DNA of 52,704 nt from the NCBI GenBank assembly GCA_002314445.1, contig DCFX01000096.1:1-52704 (forward strand), in the 5' to 3' direction. The notes beneath the pieces were generated by a model. The model saw only the letters and a program-made list of their open reading frames with translations, searched no databases and was not told the origin of the DNA. The position numbers were made by a program, and so were the translations under genes. The stretch comes from Treponema sp. UBA1793. GTDB taxonomy: Bacteria; Spirochaetota; Spirochaetia; Treponematales; Treponemataceae. How positions within the stretch are numbered: the stretch's first letter is position 1; each line of letters starts with the position of its first letter. Positions 1 to 7,646 of the stretch are shown in pieces.

Positions 1-32
1 GGTTTTTGTACTTTTCCGTCGTCATTTCTCAT
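1..32 (-). CDS. Possible gene start cut by the left window edge
   Basis: About ten codons are visible, starting at ATG 32-30 and reading off the window edge. A GAAGAG stretch about 7 bases upstream could serve as ribosome binding site, and a TATAAT-like box lies at 53-58 on the same strand. The terminator at 95-130 would insulate it from anything further upstream. Too little is visible to name a product. Confidence 0.25.
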   Translation of the reverse strand, partial: MRNDDGKVQK

Positions 33-94
33 AATAAACTCTTCTTTTCTATATTATACATACAAAAATAGTAATAAAAAACGGCTCCTGTTTC

Positions 95-130
95 AATAAA
101 AAAAAGGAGCCCCGCCAACGGCGGGGCTCC
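95..130 (-). terminator. Intrinsic terminator, minus strand
   Basis: A perfect GC-rich stem (106-115 with 121-130, tiny loop) is followed on the minus strand by an unbroken run of eight U. On the plus strand no T-run follows, so it acts leftward. No recognised minus-strand gene lies directly upstream, which implies a short transcript starting between about 150 and 320. Confidence 0.85.
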
Positions 131-290
131 AGAAAGGAGAGGAGAAAGCAAATTAGATTACGTTTGCTCTTGCATTTACATAATAAACCATGAGTTTTTC
201 CGAAAGTTACAAAAACTACTATTTTTTTATAATTGCCGGATTAACATATAATATGAATATAAACAGCAGACTCACCACTATTTGAAGCAC
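131..290. other. Intergenic stretch, possible small minus-strand transcript
   Basis: No conventional gene is seen. On the minus strand a 12-codon frame runs from ATG 191 to a TAA at 153, about 25 bases before the terminator stem. It could be a micro-peptide, a gene remnant or the body of a small RNA. An AAACAGCA element at 261-268 is matched by its inverse TGCTGTTT at 301-308 around the promoter of the next gene, and may be regulatory. Confidence 0.3.
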
Positions 291-319
291 TTTCACATTA
301 TGCTGTTTTCGCATATACT
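291..319 (+). promoter_or_regulatory. Promoter of the first winged-helix regulator
   Basis: TATACT at 314-319 with a weak TTTCAC at 291-296 and 17-base spacing. The predicted transcription start lies only a couple of bases before the ATG at 328, and no Shine-Dalgarno sequence is visible, so the mRNA is probably almost leaderless. Confidence 0.5.
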
Positions 320-327
320 ATCTGAAA

Positions 328-1257
328 ATGAAGAAATCAGAGAAATTACTTATAATTAATCCGCTTACTGACATAGAAATAATTAAGGCACTTGCTTCCG
401 AACCGCGGATGCAGATGCTGTCTCTTATCAGAAAGCAGCCGTGCAATATAAATGAAATAAGCAATGAGCTTCATCTCCCCCAGTCTACGGTAGCCACACA
501 CATTGAAAAACTCGAAGAGGCGGGACTGCTCAGGGTTGAAGCGGTAAAGGCAAAAAAGGGAAGCCAGAAAATATGTTCACCGGCATATAACAGTTATCTC
601 ATTAAATTTCCGGAAAATGAACTCGACAAACGAAACAGTATAAGCGTTGAAATGCCAATCGGACTCTTTACAGATTTTCACGTCTCATCACCATGCGGAT
701 TATGCAACGCTGAACATATAATCGGCTTTCTCGATATGAGTGATTCTTTTTTCAGTCCGGCGCGCATGTCCGCCCAGCTTCTCTGGTTTGCGACAGGATA
801 TATCGAATATAAATTCCCAAACAACTCTTTTTATGATTCGCGTAAAATTGAAAAAATTGAATTCAGCGCAGAAATATCTTCGGATACGCCCGGAACAAAT
901 CAGGATTATCCTACCGACATCACGCTTACAATAAACAACGTAGAAACAGGTACATGGACTTCTCCGGGGAATGCAAGCAGCGAACATGGAAAGTATACTC
1001 CGCGCTGGTGGAATCAGAAAGAATCCCAATACGGTCTGCTTAAATCATGGACTGTAACGGAAGAGGGAAGCTATATAGACGGAGAACGAATTTCCGGAAT
1101 TACCCTTGCTGATCTGCATCTGGCGGAGCATCATTCAATAAAGACGAAGCTTTCCGTTAAAGACAGTGCAAATCATCAGGGCAGGCTTAATATTTTCGGG
1201 AAGGGGTTCGGAAATTATCCGCAGGATCTCATCCTCAAAATATATTTCAAAGACTAG
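328..1257 (+). CDS. ArsR-like winged-helix regulator of the arabinan locus (copy 1)
   Basis: A 309-residue protein. Residues about 15-75 form a winged helix-turn-helix of the ArsR type, with the recognition part reading LPQSTVATHIEKLEEAGLL. The remaining 230 residues are an effector-like domain with a Cys pair in SPCGLCNAE; I cannot assign its ligand. A clear paralogue is encoded on the opposite strand at 6527-7459, and the two bracket the arabinan importer and both GH43 genes. By context it is probably a transcriptional regulator responding to arabinose or arabino-oligosaccharides (inference). Its 3' end overlaps the convergent GH43 gene by 11 bases. No ribosome binding site is seen, consistent with a near-leaderless message. 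Confidence 0.8.
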   Translation: MKKSEKLLIINPLTDIEIIKALASEPRMQMLSLIRKQPCNINEISNELHLPQSTVATHIEKLEEAGLLRVEAVKAKKGSQKICSPAYNSYLIKFPENELDKRNSISVEMPIGLFTDFHVSSPCGLCNAEHIIGFLDMSDSFFSPARMSAQLLWFATGYIEYKFPNNSFYDSRKIEKIEFSAEISSDTPGTNQDYPTDITLTINNVETGTWTSPGNASSEHGKYTPRWWNQKESQYGLLKSWTVTEEGSYIDGERISGITLADLHLAEHHSIKTKLSVKDSANHQGRLNIFGKGFGNYPQDLILKIYFKD

Positions 1258-2143
1258 GCCAGCCGTCTTTCCATACGAATTGTTCTATCATAAGCGAAGG
1301 AGCGCCGTTGTGCAGGCGGTCATACGCATGATAGACAAGATACTGTTTTCCATCCTCTGCAAAAAGAGAATTATGACCGGGTCCTGCCCATCTGTCGAAT
1401 GAAAATCCGTCACGTAGTGTCGTACCGCCGCTTTGCATCATATCTACATCATCCATATCAAGATACGGCCCTGTAACAGAACGCGACCGGCCCACAACAA
1501 TATGATAGGTACTTGCACTTCCCCTGCAGCAGAAGTCGTGGGAAGCAAAAAGATAATACCAGCCTTCATGAAAAAATATATATCCGCCCTCAATGGGATT
1601 CGGATCGGTACAACGGCTGGCAACACTGTATCTTTCTGCATTTTCTATAGGCATACCGTCCCTGCCGATACGCTGCATTTTGAGGCCGCCCCAGAACGAA
1701 CCCCATAAAAGCCAGTCGTCCCCGTTTCCGTCCGCTATGACGGCAGGATCAATCGCATTGAACCCGCTGCCTTCTTCCGACAAAAGCACCGGTCCCCTGT
1801 CTGTCCATCCGTAATCACCGGAATCCGTATCAAGAGTCTTCGATACGGCAAGTCCTATTGCAGAACGACAGCTGCCGAATGTAGAGACTGAGTAATACAC
1901 CCTCCATTCGTCACCGCGGCGGATAATTTCAGGTGCCCACAAGTTGGAACAGTTTGGAACAGTCTTATCGCACCATGCAGGGTTTTCCCTGAAAACGGAA
2001 CCGGCCTTACGCCAGCTGACCAAATCATCTGATGTAAAAAAAGTTAATAAATCACTTGTTTGAAACCTGAAATAAATCCCGTGGTCTTTTACGATCACGG
2101 GATCGTGTGCCCGGATATCTCCTGTAACAGGAATAAGATTCAT
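1247..2143 (-). CDS. GH43 intracellular endo-arabinanase-like enzyme
   Basis: A 298-residue single-domain glycoside hydrolase of family 43, five-bladed propeller type. It probably hydrolyses alpha-1,5-linked arabino-oligosaccharides. Expected catalytic residues are present: base Asp14 in AHDPV, pKa modulator Asp132 in NAIDPAV and acid Glu185 in PIEGGY. WAPEI at 69-73 and His257 in GPGHNS match endo-arabinanases. There is no signal peptide, so it acts in the cytoplasm. The start at 2143 was chosen because AGGTG precedes it and homology begins there; the open frame continues upstream but overlaps the permease gene. It is the last gene of the importer operon, 11 bases after the permease stop. 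Other GH43 specificities such as xylosidase are possible but less likely. Confidence 0.82.
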   Translation of the reverse strand: MNLIPVTGDIRAHDPVIVKDHGIYFRFQTSDLLTFFTSDDLVSWRKAGSVFRENPAWCDKTVPNCSNLWAPEIIRRGDEWRVYYSVSTFGSCRSAIGLAVSKTLDTDSGDYGWTDRGPVLLSEEGSGFNAIDPAVIADGNGDDWLLWGSFWGGLKMQRIGRDGMPIENAERYSVASRCTDPNPIEGGYIFFHEGWYYLFASHDFCCRGSASTYHIVVGRSRSVTGPYLDMDDVDMMQSGGTTLRDGFSFDRWAGPGHNSLFAEDGKQYLVYHAYDRLHNGAPSLMIEQFVWKDGWPSL

Positions 2144-2154
2144 GCCGGCACCTG

Positions 2155-3024
2155 TTACTTCAGACCTGTCATTGCGACTGATGCGATAATCTGCTTCTGG
2201 AATATAATAAACACTATAAGAACAGGAAGAAGTGCAAGTACAGAGGCTGCGAGAATTGCAGGATAATCTGTCTGGATAGCGTAATATGCGTTGAGCGACT
2301 GTATCATGACCTGAATTGGCATCATCTTTTCGTCGTTGATATAAATGGACGGCGCAAAGTAATCGTTCCACGAACCCATGAACCACAGAATGGCCTGGGC
2401 GGCAATTGCAGGTTTTGCGTTCGGAAGCATAATTTTCCAGAATATAACCGGATAACTTGCACCGTCTATGCGGGCAGACTCAATCATGGAAGACGGAATG
2501 CCTGTCATATACTGGCGCAGAAAGAAAATCATCGTAACATTCCCGAGAAGCCCCGGAATTATAAGCGGATACCATGTGTTCAGCCAGCCAATGCGGGAAT
2601 ACAGTATAAATTGCGGAATCATAATAATGGCAAAAGGAATCATGAGAGTTCCAAGCAATGCTAGGAACAATTTGTCCTTTCCCGGAAACCGGAGTTTTGC
2701 AAAAGAAAATGCCGCAAGTGACGATGTCAGGGTCCCCACAGAAACAACGACTATGGCAATAAATGCACTGTTGAAAAAACCGTGTGCAAGGGGCTTCATG
2801 CTCCATACGCGGATAAAGTTGTTCCACTGAGGATTTTTCGGAATACGAAGATCAAGCTGCTGGACAAGAAACTGCATCGGCGTCTTGAGCGACGAGATGA
2901 ACATCCACCAGAGCGGTACAACCATAGTAGCCGCACCGATAACAAGAAATACATATACCCAGAAATTACCAATCTTTCGTTCGGCACTCTTCGAACCATA
3001 ATTACTATTTTTCATTTCACTCAT
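2155..3024 (-). CDS. araQ: CUT1 sugar ABC permease, AraQ/MalG type
   Basis: A 289-residue inner-membrane protein with six predicted helices, the first at about residues 23-45. The cytoplasmic EAA loop reads ESARIDGASYPVIFWKIMLP, which docks onto the ATPase. It pairs with the permease just upstream (3-base gap, its ribosome binding site GGAG within the end of that gene). With the binding protein it forms an importer, probably for arabino-oligosaccharides given the flanking GH43 genes. No ATPase gene is present in the locus; CUT1 systems of this kind often share an MsmK/UgpC-type ATPase encoded elsewhere. The gene symbol rests on context; substrate is inferred. Confidence 0.88.
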   Translation of the reverse strand: MSEMKNSNYGSKSAERKIGNFWVYVFLVIGAATMVVPLWWMFISSLKTPMQFLVQQLDLRIPKNPQWNNFIRVWSMKPLAHGFFNSAFIAIVVVSVGTLTSSLAAFSFAKLRFPGKDKLFLALLGTLMIPFAIIMIPQFILYSRIGWLNTWYPLIIPGLLGNVTMIFFLRQYMTGIPSSMIESARIDGASYPVIFWKIMLPNAKPAIAAQAILWFMGSWNDYFAPSIYINDEKMMPIQVMIQSLNAYYAIQTDYPAILAASVLALLPVLIVFIIFQKQIIASVAMTGLK

Positions 3025-3027
3025 GTC

Positions 3028-3939
3028 TTACTCCAGATAGTTATCGCTTTCGGGACCAAATTTGAATTGTATGGCTGTCACTACGAAAATAATAATTGCC
3101 AGTATCCATGACGCTGCACACGCATATCCTTTCGCATCCGCAGAAGAGAAAGCTTTTTCCCAGATATAGAAAACTATTGTTGCAGCACTGTAATTAGGAC
3201 CGCCGTTGTCAGTCATAATCTGCGGTTCGACGATCATCTGAGCACCGCCGATAATGCCGGTTATTACAATAAAGAATGTAATAGGCCTCATCAGCGGCCA
3301 TGTAATTTTTCGGAAAATCGTGAACGGCGAAGCGCCGTCCACATAAGCTGCTTCGTAATAAGATGAAGGAAGATTCTGCAGTCCCCCGAGATACAGCAGT
3401 GCGGTAAAACCGACACCTTTCCATACGGCCATAGCCATTATGCCGGGTTTTACAGTGGCTTCGTTGTACATCCAGTTAGGTCCTTTTATGCCGAATGCCC
3501 ACTCAAGAAACTGGTTAAGAAGTCCATAGTCGCCGTTATACAGCCATCTCCAGAGAATAGAGATTGCGACGATCGATGAAACAACCGGAATATAATAAAT
3601 TACGCGGAAAACTTTCACACCCCTCATGTTCCTGTTGAATGACAATGCAAGAAACAAAGCCCAGAACATGCCAATCGGAATACCGATCATATAGAAAAAA
3701 GTATTCCAAAGCGATTTCCAGAACCGCGGGTCTGCAAAAAGTTCTTTATAATTATCAAGTCCGACGAAATCATGATCACCCATCGAATTCCAGTTCGTAA
3801 AACTGGCCAGAATGGAAAAGATAAACGGACCAGCAGTAAAAAGCAGGAATTCAACAACAGGCAGCATCGCAAACACAAGGCCCCATTTCGCTTCATCATT
3901 CCATTTTTTTCTCTTATTCAATACGACTGTATCTGCCAT
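3028..3939 (-). CDS. araP: CUT1 sugar ABC permease, AraP/MalF type
   Basis: A 303-residue inner-membrane permease with six predicted helices, starting at about residue 20, and an EAA loop reading YEAAYVDGASPFTIFRKITW. It is the MalF-like partner of the next gene. AGGG lies 7 bases before the ATG at 3939. A 77-base gap separates it from the binding-protein gene upstream, in which I see no convincing terminator, so all four genes are probably one transcript. Confidence 0.88.
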   Translation of the reverse strand: MADTVVLNKRKKWNDEAKWGLVFAMLPVVEFLLFTAGPFIFSILASFTNWNSMGDHDFVGLDNYKELFADPRFWKSLWNTFFYMIGIPIGMFWALFLALSFNRNMRGVKVFRVIYYIPVVSSIVAISILWRWLYNGDYGLLNQFLEWAFGIKGPNWMYNEATVKPGIMAMAVWKGVGFTALLYLGGLQNLPSSYYEAAYVDGASPFTIFRKITWPLMRPITFFIVITGIIGGAQMIVEPQIMTDNGGPNYSAATIVFYIWEKAFSSADAKGYACAASWILAIIIFVVTAIQFKFGPESDNYLE

Positions 3940-4016
3940 TATTTTACCCTATACGTACAAAATGAATGCAGGGGAACTTATCACCCTTTCTTATTAATCA
4001 AAACAGCTGAATCAGA

Positions 4017-5318
4017 TTATTTCTTTTTCAGTGAACTTTCCATTTTCTTGTTCGATCTGTCGAGAAGCTTCTGCATTCTTGGTTCCATCTTTTCGCAGTA
4101 TTCTTTCGCAGAAACTTTTCCGTCAAGCACATCCTGAACACCGATCCAGAATTCATCGTACCAGACTCTGTCGTATGTATAATCGAACGGCCATGAGCGG
4201 CCGTAATCCTGAATAATCTGCAGATACTCTTCTCTGTTTGCAGGCCGGCCTTTTGCAAGGTAGCGGGGAGCAAGTGATTTGAGGTTCGGAATCTGAAGAT
4301 CAAGATCACAGAACATTGTATTGGCCTCTTTATCAGCAGAAAGGTACAGAGCAAGTTCAGCAGCTTCTTTCGGATGTTTTGTCGAAGAAGAAACGCCGTA
4401 TCCTACACCGCCTCTGAATGTTGCAGTTTTTGTTCCTTTGTAATGAACCGGCCACGGAATAAGGTCAAAATCAAACGGAAGATTTTTGAACGCAGCAAGA
4501 TCCCACGGGCCTGCAGGGAAGAATCCAAGGTCGCCCTTGAGCCAGCGCTGATATGTATCCATGGACTGAGCCTGTTCGTTACTCGGAGTCATATGAAGTT
4601 TGAGTGTCATATCCGCAAAATACTGAAGTGTCTCTACAAATTTCGGATCAGTGATAGTTACTTTTGTATGTGTCGGATCAAGGAAATCGGTACCATTTCC
4701 CCATACGAACTGAATGAACGACCAGTGAATATTTAAGCCTGTTCCGTACGTATCGTCCTTGCCGTCACCGTTCGTATCGCGTGTAAGCTGCTGGCATACT
4801 TTCGTAAATTCGTCCCAAGTATACGGAACATCTTTATCAGGCAGCGGAATTCCGTATTTCTGAAACAAAGTTTTGTTGTAAGCAAAAGCAAACGGCCCGA
4901 AATCCTTAGGAAGTGCATAAATATCACCTTTGCCGATTGTAGTTCCGTCATACCGATATGTATCTACTGCCTTTTCATACAAATCGTTGAAGTCGACTCC
5001 TTTTGCAGTCTTTACATAGTCGGTTAATTTCAGCAGTTTGCCGTAATCGGCATATTTGCGGACAGATTCGGGGCCCACATAAAAAACATCAGGCATCGTA
5101 TTTGCCGACATGGCAGCCTGAAATTTTGCCGTATACTGATCCTGTGTTACCGTAATCATTTTTACGGTTATTCCGGGATGTGTCTGTTCAAAACGTGTAA
5201 TAACTTTATCGATTATCTCTTTTTCCTGCGGCTGAGCATAATTCATTAATGTAACTTCTTCTGCAAACAAAAATGATCCCGCCAGCAGACATGCCAATAA
5301 TGCAATGATCTTTTTCAT
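4017..5318 (-). CDS. CUT1 sugar-binding protein (probably arabino-oligosaccharides)
   Basis: A 433-residue extracytoplasmic solute-binding protein of the MalE/UgpB class. The N-terminal signal peptide (about 19 residues, ending LFA before EEV) lacks a lipobox cysteine at the right place, so the mature protein is probably soluble in the periplasm. This fits a diderm. A strong AGGAGG sits 7 bases before the ATG at 5318. It is the first gene of the importer operon, under its own promoter at 5373-5401 and a palindrome in the leader. Substrate is inferred from the GH43 neighbours. Confidence 0.88.
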   Translation of the reverse strand: MKKIIALLACLLAGSFLFAEEVTLMNYAQPQEKEIIDKVITRFEQTHPGITVKMITVTQDQYTAKFQAAMSANTMPDVFYVGPESVRKYADYGKLLKLTDYVKTAKGVDFNDLYEKAVDTYRYDGTTIGKGDIYALPKDFGPFAFAYNKTLFQKYGIPLPDKDVPYTWDEFTKVCQQLTRDTNGDGKDDTYGTGLNIHWSFIQFVWGNGTDFLDPTHTKVTITDPKFVETLQYFADMTLKLHMTPSNEQAQSMDTYQRWLKGDLGFFPAGPWDLAAFKNLPFDFDLIPWPVHYKGTKTATFRGGVGYGVSSSTKHPKEAAELALYLSADKEANTMFCDLDLQIPNLKSLAPRYLAKGRPANREEYLQIIQDYGRSWPFDYTYDRVWYDEFWIGVQDVLDGKVSAKEYCEKMEPRMQKLLDRSNKKMESSLKKK

Positions 5319-5341
5319 ACTGTATCCTCCTAATTAGCGTT

Positions 5342-5356
5342 GCTGCATATTGCAGC
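5342..5356. promoter_or_regulatory. Palindrome in the leader of the importer operon
   Basis: Perfect 6-base arms GCTGCA and TGCAGC around TAT. It lies about 10-24 bases downstream of the predicted transcription start, a typical place for a repressor operator. It could alternatively be a small mRNA hairpin just before the ribosome binding site. The two winged-helix regulators and the LacI regulator are the candidates to bind it. Confidence 0.45.
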
Positions 5357-5372
5357 TTGTATTACGAAATCA

Positions 5373-5401
5373 ATTGTTACACCGTTTTTTATATATGTCA
5401 A
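5373..5401 (-). promoter_or_regulatory. Promoter of the arabinan importer operon
   Basis: Consensus -35 TTGACA (5396-5401), 17-base spacer and -10 AACAAT (5373-5378) on the minus strand, upstream of the binding-protein gene. It gives the importer operon its own start separate from the GH43 gene at 5440-6378. Confidence 0.65.
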
Positions 5402-5439
5402 GTTTTTTTGATAAATTTCTATAATTATTGATATACACA

Positions 5440-6378
5440 TTATTGAAATACTGGAAACCCTGATTTGTCCCAGCTGAAATGTTTTACCCATGTGTGGCGG
5501 TTCGGGTCGTACAGTGCAAAATTCAAGTCAACATCCGCATATGGGCGGGCGTGATACACAAGAATATCCTCTTTACCGCTGCGGTCCGTTGTAAAACAGC
5601 TGTGTCCAGGCCCGAATATTCCCTTTGCTGCGTCCGTTGTATATACCGGTTCCGGACTCTTTTTCCAGGAATTTTTATCAAGCAGATCGGAAGAATCACC
5701 GGCAGAAAGGAGTCCGATACAGTATGTTGCATCGGTTGCGCTTGCAGAATAGGTAATGAATATGCGTCCGTTTCTTTTTATCACCGACGGCCCTTCATTA
5801 ACCTTGAATCCCCTGCACTCCCATTCATACTCCGGACGTGAAATCATGACCTGTGGATACTCAATTGTGTAAGGATTCGGCATACGGGCAATGTATAAAC
5901 ATGAATTTTCCGTACGTTCCTTTGATTTTTGTGCCCAGACTGTGTATAGGCTGCCTGCGTGTTCGAACACGGTAGTGTCAAGCTGAAAAGAATCCCACTC
6001 AGGAATGAGTGGCCCCTTTTCTTTCCATTCTCCTGCAAACGGGTCGGGACTGTCGCATTCAAGAATCCATGTACGTATATACCAGGGTGACTCTGCCTGC
6101 CCTGCTGCAAAATAGATGAACCATTTTCCATTAATAAAGTGAATCTCAGGAGCCCAGACATGCCAGCTCATCGGCCCCTCTGCGTGTTTGTGCCAGATAA
6201 CACACGGTTCGGCATTTGCAAGTCCTGTGATTGTCCATGAGCGGCGCAGTTCTATACGGTCGTATTCAGGAACAGACGCGGTGAAATAATAATACCCGTC
6301 GGTATGAAAATACATATACGGATCGGCACGCTGAAAGATTAGCGGTTGTTTTTCGGTTTCAGCTGTAACATCAATCAT
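5440..6378 (-). CDS. GH43 intracellular alpha-L-arabinofuranosidase-like enzyme
   Basis: A 312-residue GH43 enzyme, distinct from the endo-type at 1247-2143 and closer to exo-acting arabinofuranosidases of the GH43_26 type (family recognition, not proven). Catalytic motifs are present: base Asp in RADPYMY, second Asp in FQLDTTVFEH and acid Glu in VNEGPSV; WAPEIHF and GPGHSCF are also conserved. No signal peptide, so it is cytoplasmic and probably releases arabinose from imported oligosaccharides. The start at 6378 is chosen because AGGAG lies 7 bases upstream; an ATG at 6402 in the same frame has no such site and overlaps the predicted promoter. Confidence 0.82.
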   Translation of the reverse strand: MIDVTAETEKQPLIFQRADPYMYFHTDGYYYFTASVPEYDRIELRRSWTITGLANAEPCVIWHKHAEGPMSWHVWAPEIHFINGKWFIYFAAGQAESPWYIRTWILECDSPDPFAGEWKEKGPLIPEWDSFQLDTTVFEHAGSLYTVWAQKSKERTENSCLYIARMPNPYTIEYPQVMISRPEYEWECRGFKVNEGPSVIKRNGRIFITYSASATDATYCIGLLSAGDSSDLLDKNSWKKSPEPVYTTDAAKGIFGPGHSCFTTDRSGKEDILVYHARPYADVDLNFALYDPNRHTWVKHFSWDKSGFPVFQ

Positions 6379-6406
6379 ATGAACACTCCTCGTGTAAGTC
6401 ATACGT

Positions 6407-6435
6407 ATACTACAGCTAAATAAATATCAAGTCAA
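6407..6435 (-). promoter_or_regulatory. Promoter of the GH43 arabinofuranosidase gene
   Basis: -35 TTGACT (6430-6435), 17-base spacer and -10 TAGTAT (6407-6412) on the minus strand. The predicted start falls near 6400, leaving a leader that carries the AGGAG used for the start at 6378. This supports the shorter reading frame. Confidence 0.6.
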
Positions 6436-6526
6436 ATGGTTTTATATCAATTATTTCAAAGTGGTTTTTTCTTATATCTGCATCAGAAACAGCCGTGACA
6501 GACAGGGCTGCCCCTGCTGTTCCCGT

Positions 6527-7459
6527 TTACGCACCGGGAACAAACTGCATAAACAGCTTGATTCCCTGGTCGTAATTACCGAAACCGCGCCCGAAAATAT
6601 TCATTCCGCCGGGATGGGCTGCAGTATCTTTAATTCCGATTCTCATCGTAATCGAATGGTGTTCGTTCAGATGTAAATCGTCAAAACAGACAGAGGAAAT
6701 CCTGATACCGTCTATGTAGCTGCCGTTTTCTGTTACGCTCCAGTGTTTGAGAAGACCGTACTGGGAACCTTCCAGCTTCCACCACAACGGCGTATACTTG
6801 CCGCGCCTGTCACCGAAATCTCCGGGTGATGTCCACGTTCCTATATCAACACCGTTGAGCCACATCGTTATATCGGAAAGCCAAGAGGGGTTCGTTCCGG
6901 GGGTTTCGGACGAAAGTTCCATGCTCAGCTCAAGTTTTGAAAGTTTATTCTGGCTGGAAAGCGCGTTGTTCGGGAATTTATATTCAATAAATCCTGTCGT
7001 ACACCATATAAGGCCTGCCGACATGCGGTTCGGATTAAGGAATGAATCGGGCATATCGAGAAAGCCGATGATTTTTTCGGTACTGCACAAACCGCACGGA
7101 GCTGTAACATGAAAATCAGTAAACAGACCAATCGGCATCTCCACTTCGACGGAATTATCCTCTTTCTTGTCTTCCGGAAACTGGACAAGGATTTCCCTGA
7201 AAGACGGGGCACATATTTTCTGATTTCCTTTTTTTGCCTTTACCGATTCGGAATCGACAAGCCCTGCTTCTTCAAGTTTTGCAATATGAGTTGCAACGGT
7301 CGACTGAGGCAGACTGAGTGCTGCACTTATTTCGTTGACGTTCAGCGCTTTTTTTCTGATAAGATCAAGAATCTGGATACGAGGCTCTGAGGCAAGTGCC
7401 TTAAGAATTTCTATATTTTCCAGAGGATTCACCATCAAAACTTTTTCTTCTTCACTCAT
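6527..7459 (-). CDS. ArsR-like winged-helix regulator of the arabinan locus (copy 2)
   Basis: A 310-residue paralogue of the protein at 328-1257. The two share the winged-helix recognition stretch (LPQSTVATHIAKLEEAGLV here), the following KAKKG segment, the motif EMPIGLFTDFHV, the Cys pair in APCGLCSTE and most of the C-terminal domain. Two adjacent ATGs occur; the second (7459) is 6 bases from AGAGG and the first only 3, so the second is preferred. It probably controls the neighbouring GH43 and importer genes. The duplicated pair may respond to different ligands or be redundant; sequence alone does not say which. Confidence 0.8.
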   Translation of the reverse strand: MSEEEKVLMVNPLENIEILKALASEPRIQILDLIRKKALNVNEISAALSLPQSTVATHIAKLEEAGLVDSESVKAKKGNQKICAPSFREILVQFPEDKKEDNSVEVEMPIGLFTDFHVTAPCGLCSTEKIIGFLDMPDSFLNPNRMSAGLIWCTTGFIEYKFPNNALSSQNKLSKLELSMELSSETPGTNPSWLSDITMWLNGVDIGTWTSPGDFGDRRGKYTPLWWKLEGSQYGLLKHWSVTENGSYIDGIRISSVCFDDLHLNEHHSITMRIGIKDTAAHPGGMNIFGRGFGNYDQGIKLFMQFVPGA

Positions 7460-7503
7460 CATTAACCTCTTATTCAGATATATATACTTAAAATGTGATA
7501 TAT

Positions 7504-7532
7504 ATTATACTCTTGCTGTACTGTTTTTTCAA
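7504..7532 (-). promoter_or_regulatory. Promoter of the second winged-helix regulator
   Basis: TTGAAA (7527-7532), 17-base spacer and a perfect TATAAT (7504-7509) on the minus strand. A CTGTTT...AAACAG inverted pair overlaps the -35 region, and GCTGT-type half sites recur at the other promoters of this locus, so autoregulation is possible. Confidence 0.7.
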
Positions 7533-7571
7533 GCAGAAACAGTAAAAGTGAACTAGTATGGGCAAAAATTA

Positions 7572-7614
7572 TTGACACACTGAATATTTACCTGTAGGAT
7601 GAGTGTACGTTCAC
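7572..7614 (+). promoter_or_regulatory. Promoter and likely operator of the lacI-araB-araD operon
   Basis: TTGACA (7572-7577), 17-base spacer, TAGGAT (7595-7600). Immediately after, GTGTACGTTCAC at 7603-7614 is an almost perfect palindrome centred on CG, the arrangement typical of LacI-family operators. It sits at the predicted transcription start, so the regulator encoded just downstream probably represses its own operon there. Confidence 0.65.
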
Positions 7615-7646
7615 GCAATCATTTTTGATGGAAGTAGATATATATC

